DNA of 64,000 bases from Saprospiraceae bacterium (GCA_029263015.1 JAJCYI010000245.1:1-64000), one strand, 5' to 3'. Positions 53,393 through 62,158 are shown, numbered from the stretch's first letter. The notes: generated by a model not told the origin, from the letters alone. Translations and numbers: made by a program.

Positions 53393-53767
53393 TCAAATGC
53401 CATTAAGAGCGTTGGTTTGTGGTCTAAAACCGAAATCAAACTTCCTAAATTCTCCCGGTCTCATTCCTACTTTTTTCTTGAATACTTTTGAAAAATAGTT
53501 TGGGTCGCTGAAACCAGTCTGGTATGCGATGGTCGAAACCTGTTGGTTACAGTTTCTCAGCAGGGCTTTGGCTTTGACGATACGTAAGTGTGTGATTAAT
53601 TTATTGGCGGATAGGCCACCGTTGGCCATTAGTTGCCGGTAAAGTTGAGGCTTACTGATAGCAGCCTTTCGGCTCAATTTTTCAACCGTTAATTGATGGT
53701 CATCAAGGTTGTCCTCAATGATGGACTTGATTTCAGATAGAAGAGTCTGATTCATTTTAGGAGGCAT
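53393..53767 (-). CDS. AraC-type DNA-binding domain protein
   Basis: A 124-residue protein made of the AraC/XylS DNA-binding domain only: first helix-turn-helix (TVEKLSRKAAISKPQLYRQLMANGG) and second (VSTIAYQTGFSDPNYFSKVFKKKVGMRPGEFRK). It lacks a sensor domain. The start may be the fifth codon (53755). It is 110 bases upstream of the outer-membrane protein gene on the same strand and could control it. Confidence 0.9.
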   Translation of the reverse strand: MPPKMNQTLLSEIKSIIEDNLDDHQLTVEKLSRKAAISKPQLYRQLMANGGLSANKLITHLRIVKAKALLRNCNQQVSTIAYQTGFSDPNYFSKVFKKKVGMRPGEFRKFDFGFRPQTNALNGI

Positions 53768-53918
53768 TAAAAAGATGTATCACTTTGTTTCGTGTCACAA
53801 TATACAAGCTGCCGTTAGCTCTTCACAAATACATTATTCAAAGTGTTTAATAAAAAAATAGGATAAAATTTTGCTAATATCCCTTTTGTTGGCAACATAA
53901 GTCACTGAAAATGAGTGA

Positions 53919-53944
53919 TTTGACATGAGTATTATTTATATTTG
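53919..53944 (+). promoter_or_regulatory. Promoter-like site of the 490-residue protein
   Basis: TTTG at 53919-53922 and TATATTTG at 53937-53944, 39 bases before the ATG. The spacer (14) is shorter than usual. Confidence 0.35.
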
Positions 53945-53982
53945 GATTTATAATTATTTCCCATCATCCAAATAGAAAAATC

Positions 53983-55455
53983 ATGCAAAACACCAAACTG
54001 ATCCGGTTGCTTATCTACCTGCAACCCGATGAATACAAATCCTTTCTGCTATTCGTCAGATCACCTTACCACAACAGCAATAAACAGTTGGCGGCTTTGG
54101 CGCAATGCCTGCACGTTCATCACCCTGGTTTTGACCTGCCGAAACTGACCAAAGAATATATTTATAAAAAAATGCACCCTGCTGGAAAGCTCTACCATGA
54201 GGGCCGCATGAACGTCATCATGAGCCAGTTAGTCAAATTGTGCAAACAGTTCTTGGCTTTTGAGCAACTCAAAAAAGATGATTTTCAGTTGAATAAATTC
54301 AGGTTGATAGCTTACAAGGAAAAACGGATGGATGGGGAATTTGCCAAAGCTTCAAAAAAGCAGGAAGAGGCATTGTCGAAATGGCGAGACGATGGCCAAT
54401 ATCATTTGGAGAAATTTTTATTGAACAAAGATGTATTTTATCATCCGGGAACAATCCGGTATCATGTGGGGATGAAAAGTTTGAATAATTCATTGGAGGC
54501 TTTGGATATGTTTTTTGTTTGGGAGAAGTTGAGATTGGCGGTAGCGGCTTTTAACCGGATGCGAATAATAAATGAAAAACCCACCATAAGGATATTACAA
54601 AAGATTCTTAAAGGTTTTGAAAATGAGATTCAACATCGAAGAGTATTAGGGTTTTACAAAAAACTAATTCAATTTTATACTACAGGTGAAATGGATAGCT
54701 TGTATTCATTGGTTAATGAATTTGAATCAGTATCAACTAAATTCGATTTTGTTGAAAGGCAATCTAATTTTACTTATTTAATCAATATTTTTTCGCAGTA
54801 TCACAGGAATGGAATTCTTGGTTTAGAATCAAAAATATTTCAACTATATAGAATCGGACTTAAATTAGGAATATTCATTGAGAATGAAAAAATGAATGAT
54901 ATAATATTCACAAACATAGTCTCAATTGGAAGCATGTCCTACGAATTTGAATGGACAATGAAGTTTATTGAGAACCATAATAAATACATTTCTGATGAAT
55001 TAGTTGAAAACGCAGTTAATTTATCGAATGCCTATATATGTTATTATAAAGCATTTTATGAAAATAATTTGACTGAATTTTCAAGAGTATTGGACTACCT
55101 TGAAAAGATAGATTATTCTAAGCCCAATTATTCATATCGTGCAAGGGGGCTTTCATTAAGAACATATTATGAGTTCTTATTGAAAGAAAAAATTGGAATG
55201 GACTTTATTCTTGATTATTGTAATGCTTTTGAGAAGTACCTTAAAAGAGATAAGTCATTGGAAAAAACTAAGAAAAAAGCGTTCTTAAATTTTATAAAAC
55301 AAACTCGAAAACTAATTAAATGGAATATGCAAAAACTATTGCATGAAAAGAATTTCGATTCTGAAATCCAGGCCATTCGAAAAGAGAGTAACCTGTTTGC
55401 AAAAAACTGGTTGATAATAAAGATTGGGGAACTTCGATCTGTCCCCCAATCTTGA
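53983..55455 (+). CDS. Conserved helical Bacteroidota protein of unknown function
   Basis: A 490-residue cytosolic, all-helical protein starting KLIRLLIYLQPDEYKSFLLFVRSPYHNSNKQL-like sequence. This N terminus (L..L...E...F..F..SP..N.N) is widespread in Bacteroidota, often in many copies, and its role is unknown to me. The second half looks like TPR/helical repeats. Base composition changes inside the gene: sampled 60-base blocks near 54.0 kb are about 43% GC, near 55.0 kb about 20-33%. The gene stands alone in front of the sigma/CHAT cassette. Confidence 0.75.
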   Translation: MQNTKLIRLLIYLQPDEYKSFLLFVRSPYHNSNKQLAALAQCLHVHHPGFDLPKLTKEYIYKKMHPAGKLYHEGRMNVIMSQLVKLCKQFLAFEQLKKDDFQLNKFRLIAYKEKRMDGEFAKASKKQEEALSKWRDDGQYHLEKFLLNKDVFYHPGTIRYHVGMKSLNNSLEALDMFFVWEKLRLAVAAFNRMRIINEKPTIRILQKILKGFENEIQHRRVLGFYKKLIQFYTTGEMDSLYSLVNEFESVSTKFDFVERQSNFTYLINIFSQYHRNGILGLESKIFQLYRIGLKLGIFIENEKMNDIIFTNIVSIGSMSYEFEWTMKFIENHNKYISDELVENAVNLSNAYICYYKAFYENNLTEFSRVLDYLEKIDYSKPNYSYRARGLSLRTYYEFLLKEKIGMDFILDYCNAFEKYLKRDKSLEKTKKKAFLNFIKQTRKLIKWNMQKLLHEKNFDSEIQAIRKESNLFAKNWLIIKIGELRSVPQS

Positions 55456-55460
55456 AGATG

Positions 55461-55574
55461 TCAGCCATCGAGGGTGTCAACGATAACAATTCCGCCTTTC
55501 ACTTTCTTTTGTTGCTCGATGCTGATGGCTTTGGAATTAAATTCATCCAATTTGATTTTAATACTCCGTTTCAT
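55461..55574 (-). CDS. Double-glycine leader peptide (natural-product precursor type)
   Basis: A 37-residue peptide, below the usual gene-finder length. It runs from ATG at 55574 to TGA at 55461-55463. The leader contains IKLDEFNSK and ISIEQQKKVKGG, matching the GG-leader pattern: I at -12, S at -11, E at -9, V at -4, GG at -2/-1. The core after GG is IVIVDTLDG. Leaders of this kind in Bacteroidota (GG-type precursors) are cut and exported by C39-peptidase ABC transporters. No transporter or modification enzyme lies in the window. Its 3' end is 5 bases from the end of the convergent gene. Confidence 0.6.
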   Translation of the reverse strand: MKRSIKIKLDEFNSKAISIEQQKKVKGGIVIVDTLDG

Positions 55575-55591
55575 AACACAAATAGTTTACT

Positions 55592-55624
55592 ATGCCTGCG
55601 GGTGTCGAAACACTTGACAGGCAT
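55592..55624. repeat. Hairpin in the leader of the GG-peptide gene
   Basis: ATGCCTG (55592-55598) pairs with CAGGCAT (55618-55624); an inner GTGT/ACAC closes a 4-base loop that reads TTCG on the minus strand. It is 18 bases upstream of the GG-peptide ATG. Confidence 0.6.
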
Positions 55625-55777
55625 GGGTTAAATAAGCTGGAATAAAATCCAGGGTGGAAACTCGAGGCAAGAATTGCGGAGCAGGTTATCCTTTAATTTA
55701 GAGGCTCAAAAATTATTGTAATTATTCCTGCTGTAGCTATTTATGCTTCACTCAAGTGAATAGAGGAAACAAGGAGG

Positions 55778-55829
55778 ATGGTGACAGAAGAAAAATATTT
55801 TTCTATTTTTAGCACTTTAGTGTCACCAT
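55778..55829. promoter_or_regulatory. Inverted repeat around a promoter-like core, upstream of the sigma gene
   Basis: ATGGTGACA (55778-55786) and TGTCACCAT (55821-55829) are exact complements separated by 34 bases. The spacer holds TATTTTTA (55804-55811), a near match to the -7 element. The right arm ends 23 bases before the sigma ATG. It could be an operator, or the site read by the encoded sigma factor. Confidence 0.45.
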
Positions 55830-55852
55830 TCCTTTTTTAACGGTATTAATTT

Positions 55853-56380
55853 ATGAAGTGTCAAGACGAAGTGATCGTTGAATTAATTCTGAAACACGAT
55901 CAAAGATCAGATTATCAGGCAGTTAAGTGCTTGTCCAAGTGTAAGGGACAAATATCGTCAGTATTGATAAGGATGAATTCGGCAGAAGCTGATGAGAGGG
56001 AATCGGTGTTCAACCATGCTTTGGTTGCTTTTATAATGAATGTCAGAAATGGCAAGTTTCAATTGAGTGATGTTGCCAAAATATGTACCTATCTTACAGA
56101 AACGGCCAAACGGATCTGGCTAAACTGGCAACGGGAAACCAAAATAAAAAATATGGAACAGCCCATAGAAGAAAACGGCCCTGATCCTGATTTGAGAGAA
56201 CGCCTGAAAAATGCACTTTGCCGATTGGCCCCTTCTGACCAGGAAATCCTGACCGCATTTTATTTTTACGACTTGACGTTGGAAGATTATGCGGGCAGGA
56301 AAAACATTTCTCATGATGCAGCAAAGCAACGTATATCGAGGGCTCGGACGAGGTTAAAAGAACTTTTTATTAAAAACTAA
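55853..56380 (+). CDS. ECF-like RNA polymerase sigma factor
   Basis: A 175-residue protein. Region 4 is clear: LKNALCRLAPSDQEILTAFYFYDLTLEDYAGRKNISHDAAKQRISRARTRLKELF. Region 2 is diverged (NHALVAFIMNVRNGKFQLSDVAKICTYLTETAKRIWLNW), as in a Saprospiria-type sigma subgroup often paired with TPR membrane proteins. The next gene begins 8 bases downstream and encodes the presumed anti-sigma factor. The inverted repeat 55778-55829 may be its control region. Confidence 0.85.
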   Translation: MKCQDEVIVELILKHDQRSDYQAVKCLSKCKGQISSVLIRMNSAEADERESVFNHALVAFIMNVRNGKFQLSDVAKICTYLTETAKRIWLNWQRETKIKNMEQPIEENGPDPDLRERLKNALCRLAPSDQEILTAFYFYDLTLEDYAGRKNISHDAAKQRISRARTRLKELFIKN

Positions 56381-56388
56381 AAATCAGT

Positions 56389-57162
56389 ATGGAATTTTTA
56401 CCAGCTATTGCCATTTCATTGAAAAAATATTTAGCGGGGAAATTAGCGAAAACCGAAGTTGCAAAACTGGAAGCCCGCCTGCACAGCGAACCGGAATGGA
56501 AAGAGGAACTGGAATTGACAAAATTGCTTATAAGTGAAACTGGAGAATTGGAAAGGGAGCGATTGTTGGAGATGATTGAAAATGTGGGGGCAGATGAGGA
56601 GAAAGAAGGTGATGTCGTTATTCGGTTTTGGAGAAAAAAAGTGTGGAGGGTGGCGGCTACAGTTTTGGCATTAATGGCAGCCGGATTATGGTGGAATCTC
56701 AGCGAAATAAACAAATTGAATGATTTTATTGCTGATTCATATTTCCCACCTATCAATTCCATAGATCGGAGCGGTACAGATGATTTCACTTTGGCATATA
56801 TGGTTTTTGAAAAAAAGGAATACGAAAGAAGTATAGAATTATTAGAGCGTTACTCAGAGAGTGATACCATCTATTACAATGTGTTACGCTTACAAGGGCA
56901 TAATTATTTAAAACTAAATCAATACGACAAAGCTATAATAAAATTTAATAATGCAATAGAATATCAAAATAGCCATCCCGGTTTTAAAATAGAAGACAGT
57001 GAGAATGTCCAGTGGTCCCGACTTTTAGTAATGTATAAATTATTGGAAGAAGAAAAAATAAGTCAAAACGAATTCAATAACGAATTGGAGAATTTTATTT
57101 CCAGTTCAAACCAAAACGATATTTATTTTAAAAAGGCAATTCAATTACGATCTATGCTGTAA
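56389..57162 (+). CDS. Membrane anti-sigma factor with extracytoplasmic TPR domain
   Basis: 257 residues. A cytosolic N-terminal helical part (1-85; ISLKKYLAGKLAKTEVAKLEARLHSEPEW is typical of anti-sigma starts) is followed by one membrane helix (86-103, VWRVAATVLALMAAGLWW) and an external domain of about 150 residues with TPR helices (FTLAYMVFEKKEYERSIELL, NYLKLNQYDKAIIKFNNAIEY). It is 8 bases behind the sigma gene. GC content falls from about 45% in the cytosolic half to about 30% in the TPR half. It ends inside the convergent CHAT gene (18-base overlap). Confidence 0.8.
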   Translation: MEFLPAIAISLKKYLAGKLAKTEVAKLEARLHSEPEWKEELELTKLLISETGELERERLLEMIENVGADEEKEGDVVIRFWRKKVWRVAATVLALMAAGLWWNLSEINKLNDFIADSYFPPINSIDRSGTDDFTLAYMVFEKKEYERSIELLERYSESDTIYYNVLRLQGHNYLKLNQYDKAIIKFNNAIEYQNSHPGFKIEDSENVQWSRLLVMYKLLEEEKISQNEFNNELENFISSSNQNDIYFKKAIQLRSML

Positions 57163-60105
57163 TTTCTTTTGAAAATAGGCCCATAAAAACCAACCTATTA
57201 ATAGGCCCATAATTCCTCCTGCACTTATTATATAAATATTTTCATAAAATGATAATCCAAATTCCACTTGCCCCATATTCCCAATAGCTGTGAATGCGGC
57301 CCAATATTTTGGATGTGCTTTGGCGATCCTTGTGTTGTCCGAGTTAATGTAATCCAATTTCGCAAGCTGTAATGCTTCATCTTTTGAATCTCCCTTTTTT
57401 AAGTTACTATAAAAATTAACCATAATATCTTTAGTTGCTTCATCATTGATATTCCACAGGGTGGTGATAATGCTGCGTGTGCCGCTGAAAGCAAACGCCC
57501 TGGCGATGCTAATCATGCCTTCCCCTTTCCATACGGGCCCTGTGCCTGTTTCACAAGCACTCAAAACTACCATTTCCAGCGGGGTTGTCTGATTATAGAG
57601 TTGGTTGACATATAATTTATAAGGTGTTTCTAATGTATCAATTGTATTTGAAAATGCGATATAGGATAAGTTCGGTTCTTTAAGGTTGGCTTTGGCATGT
57701 GTAGCTATATGTAAAATTCTGCCATTTTTCCAGGCACTTAGAAATTCCTCTATTGTTGCCTTTTTATCAGAAATATTTAGTCCTCCAATTATTTTTGATA
57801 TGGCTTTTGCCTCAGGTATGTTGTATTTCAATGGCCCTAACATATTTCTTTCCTGATAAGCATAACTTTCGTTTTCGTCTCCGATTTCATGAAATGAAGG
57901 GCTAAATGAAAATATTTTCTTTTCATCTATTTCTTCTATGGGTTTTTTCATATCCTGTAATAAAGTAGCAGAAAAGGCATAGCTTATCTTTTTGTCCCTG
58001 ATTAAATATGGTAATGATTTAAAGTTGTAATTTTCTTGCTCTGGAATGACTTCGGTCAGCAGTGCATCGAACGGCACGTTCCATAATACTCCGTCTGGAA
58101 CGATGATTAAATGGTCTGCATCTTGAATAAATTCAGAAATGGGTTCAATTAATTGCTTATACAAAGTACTTGCTTTCCTGATATAAGCTTGGTTTTCTGA
58201 TCGATATATATCTTCTTTAATGCTTTGTGCTATAAAGGATAATTCCGGATTCCAGCTTATTTTTTTTATTTTGATATTTTCATACTTAGGACTTATTAAA
58301 AAAATAAATGCGGTTGTGTCGTGGATGAAGTATTCGATGAGGGATTGGTTAAATTTTAGGGTCGCATTAGTTTTCTTCAATGTGGCAACGTTTGTTTTGT
58401 ATTTAAGTTTATAGTAAGTTGGGTACTCTTTTTCTATTTGATTTAGTAATGCTTTTTTTCTTTCATATAAACTAAATAGCCTATCATTTAAACTAGATAC
58501 ATTCGATTCATGTTTATCAGCATTATTAGTTGCCATTTCGAATCGTAATTGTTCTAATGTGACAATTTCATTTTTATACACAGATAGCTTTTCAATAATA
58601 TTATTTGGTATCCCACTAATTGCTACTGCATCAATATTTTGAATAGACTCTCTGATGAGGAGACTTTTACTTTGCTCACCTAATTCATGTGCTCTCGTTA
58701 AATTATTTTGATCTCCTGTCAATTCATATAATTTGATTAAATTCATGATCATTCTGCCATATCGACCTCTGGCTTCTTTTATTATCTCTATATTTGATGA
58801 AACATATTCATAAGTTTCCATCAATTTTCTATCAACAATAAAAGTTAATTCATAGCACTGAACAGCATTGTTTAAATAATTATGGTCTTGGTTTTGATTA
58901 GCTAATTGTTCATAGATATTAGCTTTAATAGTTAATGCTTCAAGAATAGTATTTTCAGCATAAATAAATTCAGGGTCTGGTAGTTCGTGAATCTTGTCGA
59001 ATGGGAGACTGGGTAAAACAGCATTTAGAGCTTTTTGAACATAAATAATGGCAGAGTCAATTTCCTTATCTTCTAGAAGAACTGTAGCTATACGATTATT
59101 TATTTTACCTAATTCCCGCCTATTTGTTGTTCTATAATAGTTCTCTGAAAGTTCCAGTGCCTTCAGCAAGTTTTCTTTTGCTAAACTTAATTCCCCGTTT
59201 AATTGATAGATGCTTGCATAGTTTTCATAAATTGAAGGTAAGTAACGTTCAGCATTTGTGTATAAATTATTTTTGATTGAAAAGATTAAGGATTTATGGG
59301 CTTCCTTGTTAGTTTTCAGAGCTTCTCCCAAATGCCTTAATTCTATATATGATTCTGAAAGAAGTGATTTTATGAAATAGATTTCAATTTTCGATATTCC
59401 TTCCCAGGCCAGTGCTTCATTGAGTAGATTAATGGCTTCCTCATGACTTGACATAGACTGGTAAATAACAGCATAATCTTGTCGTGCTTGCGCTGCCCAG
59501 TTATTTTTTCCTGCATTTAATGATTCTTCTTCTGCTTTTTTTAAATAATATTTTGCTTTTTCATAATCTCCAAACCGAGTATAAATATTTCCCATTGGGA
59601 CATACACATAGTGTGTTATAGTATCATTTTCATTATTTAAAATGTCAACAAAAATGGTTTTTGTCTTTTGATAGAACTCTAGCGATTTTTTCAGATCACC
59701 TTTTTGATTGCAGGTGTATCCTGCAAAAAATGTTGACCATGCAATATTAGACCATTCGTCGTCTTTAATAGGATCACGAAATTTGTATATAATTGGGTGG
59801 CCATAATTCTCAATGGATTTGGTTAGATCATTTAAATCATCTCTGTATATCTGTCCAAATTTTCTGTAAACATTGGTCCAACTGTTCAAATCATTATTCT
59901 GATGGAAAATTTCCAATGATTTGTTCTTGTAAATTTCAGCACTATCCAAAATATTATCCTTGAGAAAATTTACGCTTTTATCAAAATATTTTACAGATAC
60001 GAGCGAATCAGGATAGTTCAAAGCCAATAGCCGTTTACAATTTACTGAGGAAATAAAGAGTGTAATAAAAGAGAATTTAATAATTAATATTACCGACCGA
60101 TTCAT
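57145..60105 (-). CDS. Membrane-anchored periplasmic TPR-CHAT peptidase
   Basis: 986 residues. N-terminal signal peptide (IIKFSFITLFISSVNC), then about 12 TPR units (e.g. NWAAQARQDYAVIYQSMSSHEEAINLLNEAL) to about residue 420, a coiled-coil linker, and a C-terminal CHAT (caspase HetF-associated) domain with LHIATHAK (His803) and VVLSACETGTG (Cys851). SGTRSIITTLWNINDEAT is the conserved CHAT end block. A single membrane helix at about 957-978 is followed by a short basic tail. Topology therefore places TPR and protease outside the cytoplasm. It starts one base after the upstream gene ends, and converges on the sigma/anti-sigma pair. Confidence 0.9.
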   Translation of the reverse strand: MNRSVILIIKFSFITLFISSVNCKRLLALNYPDSLVSVKYFDKSVNFLKDNILDSAEIYKNKSLEIFHQNNDLNSWTNVYRKFGQIYRDDLNDLTKSIENYGHPIIYKFRDPIKDDEWSNIAWSTFFAGYTCNQKGDLKKSLEFYQKTKTIFVDILNNENDTITHYVYVPMGNIYTRFGDYEKAKYYLKKAEEESLNAGKNNWAAQARQDYAVIYQSMSSHEEAINLLNEALAWEGISKIEIYFIKSLLSESYIELRHLGEALKTNKEAHKSLIFSIKNNLYTNAERYLPSIYENYASIYQLNGELSLAKENLLKALELSENYYRTTNRRELGKINNRIATVLLEDKEIDSAIIYVQKALNAVLPSLPFDKIHELPDPEFIYAENTILEALTIKANIYEQLANQNQDHNYLNNAVQCYELTFIVDRKLMETYEYVSSNIEIIKEARGRYGRMIMNLIKLYELTGDQNNLTRAHELGEQSKSLLIRESIQNIDAVAISGIPNNIIEKLSVYKNEIVTLEQLRFEMATNNADKHESNVSSLNDRLFSLYERKKALLNQIEKEYPTYYKLKYKTNVATLKKTNATLKFNQSLIEYFIHDTTAFIFLISPKYENIKIKKISWNPELSFIAQSIKEDIYRSENQAYIRKASTLYKQLIEPISEFIQDADHLIIVPDGVLWNVPFDALLTEVIPEQENYNFKSLPYLIRDKKISYAFSATLLQDMKKPIEEIDEKKIFSFSPSFHEIGDENESYAYQERNMLGPLKYNIPEAKAISKIIGGLNISDKKATIEEFLSAWKNGRILHIATHAKANLKEPNLSYIAFSNTIDTLETPYKLYVNQLYNQTTPLEMVVLSACETGTGPVWKGEGMISIARAFAFSGTRSIITTLWNINDEATKDIMVNFYSNLKKGDSKDEALQLAKLDYINSDNTRIAKAHPKYWAAFTAIGNMGQVEFGLSFYENIYIISAGGIMGLLIGWFLWAYFQKKLQHRS

Positions 60106-60106
60106 T

Positions 60107-62020
60107 TTATTTATTTTCTTTTGGATTTATTTTTGGCCGTATTCTTTTTTTTGTTCTTCTGCCTATATAAAATGCTACTAAACCCAATGCTAATGCACCG
60201 CCTGCATAACTCCATCTGTTCTGAAGTTGTCTTCCTATGTATTCAGGCCAGTCCATGCAATCGCAAGGGTCATGTACTGGCATAAAAAAACTAAAGAATC
60301 GACCGCTTGGAGCTTCTGGTCTGTCGCATAAAGGAGGATCATATGAATAAAGCATTCTATGCGGTTCTTTACACCAATCGAAATCGTCGTTACAAAGTTC
60401 ACCATTAAAAATTGCCGTGTCAGGTCCGCCATTAAAAACAACTGATCCCATTAAAAAAGTATCACATAATTTCTGCGGTTCAAACCTCTCTGATTTTGCA
60501 GTAATATATATTGTTAAACATTGGGGGGAATAAGGGGCTTCTACCCCTGGCAAGATGGCCGGAATTCTTACATAACCAGTTGGGAAAGAGGTGAAAGTTT
60601 TTGGTGAAGCCAAATAGGAATCCCATGCAAATGTCTCATCTGACCCTAAGTGCTTGCCCATAGGTTGAAAATCGACACAATTAAAACCATAATTATCTTC
60701 AAACTTAATATCAATTGTTGTTGCATCACCAACTCGATCATTGCAAATTGTCATGCTGAAATAATATAAATAGCATTCATCCTCACAATCCTCATAGCAG
60801 TTTTCACAGCATTTGCAAATGTTATATAAGCACAATTTGTTTGGGTCATGAGCTGATACAACTGTATAGGTTTCTTCTCTTGCATCTGCTATATTGATGC
60901 CGCTACCCATTAAACCAGCAGTTGTTCCTGGATTCCAATGATTATTTGTGAGTATGTCGACTTCTGAAGTATCGTATGGTGGTAAATCTTCCTGATTATT
61001 ATAGCCCACCATTGCAAGAAAATTAAACCTGGGGTCATGGTCATTCCCAGCCTTGTCGGAGTCGTTCGTTATTCTTGGTTCAGTAGATGTGATGTGAAAG
61101 ATTCTCATCTCATCATGTCCTTTATCAAATGCCCCATCGGCTTCTGTTGATTGAAAACTGAGTATAGCAACACTGTCATATTCGCTGGCAAAATTAGTGT
61201 TGTTGGCTCCGTATTCCCCAAAGGAATCAAATTCAGCAGCAGTCATCAAGCGCTGGGTGGGATCAGTGGGATCAACACCAAATATTCTTTCTCCATTATT
61301 ATTGTAATAATCGGCCAAATGTGTCCGCATATATGTGAAAGCATCCTTTATCGGTGTTCTTGGCCCAACTAAATTGATTTTTGATCCATAAAAAAAATAG
61401 ATTTCACCTGAAACTGGAGGATTGGTTGGTGCAGGATTGACTTTGACGGATATGATATGAACAGTTTCGTATTTACGTCTAGGTGCATGGTTCGTATCTA
61501 ACTCGATAAGCCTATCCACGGGTATAATAGGAGAAAAGGAAGCACCGGGATCATCTATTGGTGCCGTTATCGTCCGTGGAGTCGTTTTTTCAGGCGGTTT
61601 ATCATTTGAATATTTTTCCGTTAAATAAGCTGTAACCTGATAACTGGAATTTTCCCGATATCTATGTTTAATAATATATGATTGCCTGCAAGTATCTATT
61701 CCTGTAATGTCACCACCAGCAGCATTTTGACACTGAGAAAGGTTTCCTAAATCCTGGTCAATTTCAAATACATCGTCTTCATATTTCAAAAATGTACCAT
61801 CTCCAAAAATCCAGAAAACATCGTATCGTGGCTTATCCAAATAAGGAGGAATGAGTGGAGGTGTGTAGTTTGCAATTTTTCCCAAGCTTGTTAGATGGAA
61901 ATCAAAAACATTTGCTGTATTTGAAGAATTAACCTGAGGTGTGGTTTCTTGGCCGTAAATTATTGAACCACAAACAAATATTAAGAACAAAGTAGTAATG
62001 AAATTAAAATGCCTTTTCAT
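60107..62020 (-). CDS. PKD-type anchored ectodomain protein with cysteine cluster
   Basis: 637 residues from the signal-peptide ATG at 62020 (KRHFNFITTLFLIFVCGSIIYGQ); an ATG at 62089 would add 23 non-signal residues. The N-terminal region has a PKD-like FWIFGDGTFLKYED and the YQVTAYLTE strand. A central cysteine cluster (LCLYNICKCCENCYEDCEDEC) resembles a disulfide or metal knot. A second beta domain follows (YYFSMTICNDRVGD...), and a C-terminal membrane helix (WSYAGGALALGLVAFYIG) with a Lys/Arg tail. It is the first gene of an operon with the TPR-CHAT gene (1-base gap) and may be its sensor or substrate. Confidence 0.75.
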   Translation of the reverse strand: MKRHFNFITTLFLIFVCGSIIYGQETTPQVNSSNTANVFDFHLTSLGKIANYTPPLIPPYLDKPRYDVFWIFGDGTFLKYEDDVFEIDQDLGNLSQCQNAAGGDITGIDTCRQSYIIKHRYRENSSYQVTAYLTEKYSNDKPPEKTTPRTITAPIDDPGASFSPIIPVDRLIELDTNHAPRRKYETVHIISVKVNPAPTNPPVSGEIYFFYGSKINLVGPRTPIKDAFTYMRTHLADYYNNNGERIFGVDPTDPTQRLMTAAEFDSFGEYGANNTNFASEYDSVAILSFQSTEADGAFDKGHDEMRIFHITSTEPRITNDSDKAGNDHDPRFNFLAMVGYNNQEDLPPYDTSEVDILTNNHWNPGTTAGLMGSGINIADAREETYTVVSAHDPNKLCLYNICKCCENCYEDCEDECYLYYFSMTICNDRVGDATTIDIKFEDNYGFNCVDFQPMGKHLGSDETFAWDSYLASPKTFTSFPTGYVRIPAILPGVEAPYSPQCLTIYITAKSERFEPQKLCDTFLMGSVVFNGGPDTAIFNGELCNDDFDWCKEPHRMLYSYDPPLCDRPEAPSGRFFSFFMPVHDPCDCMDWPEYIGRQLQNRWSYAGGALALGLVAFYIGRRTKKRIRPKINPKENK

Positions 62021-62060
62021 AGTAAAGGGAATTAGGATAGAGTTATATAATTGACATCTC

Positions 62061-62089
62061 CAAAAATAGAGGGACTTTCCTAGCATCAA
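62061..62089 (-). promoter_or_regulatory. Promoter of the PKD/CHAT operon
   Basis: On the minus strand: TTG (62087-62089), an 18-base spacer and TATTTTTG (62061-62068), 41 bases before the ATG at 62020. This is among the best-spaced promoter matches in the window. TATTTTTG resembles the TATTTTTA inside the inverted repeat at 55804. Confidence 0.55.
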
Positions 62090-62158
62090 CTGGAAAAATC
62101 ATTCAAAATAAGTCCACGGAAGTTTATTGTATCAATCTGATTGGGTAGGAGAGAGCTG

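Noticed and set aside
55853-62020. CHAT locus as a type III-E CRISPR/Craspase remnant
   Set aside because: No Cas7-11/gRAMP, no repeats, and the CHAT protein is exported and membrane-anchored, unlike cytosolic Csx29; only the logic is similar.
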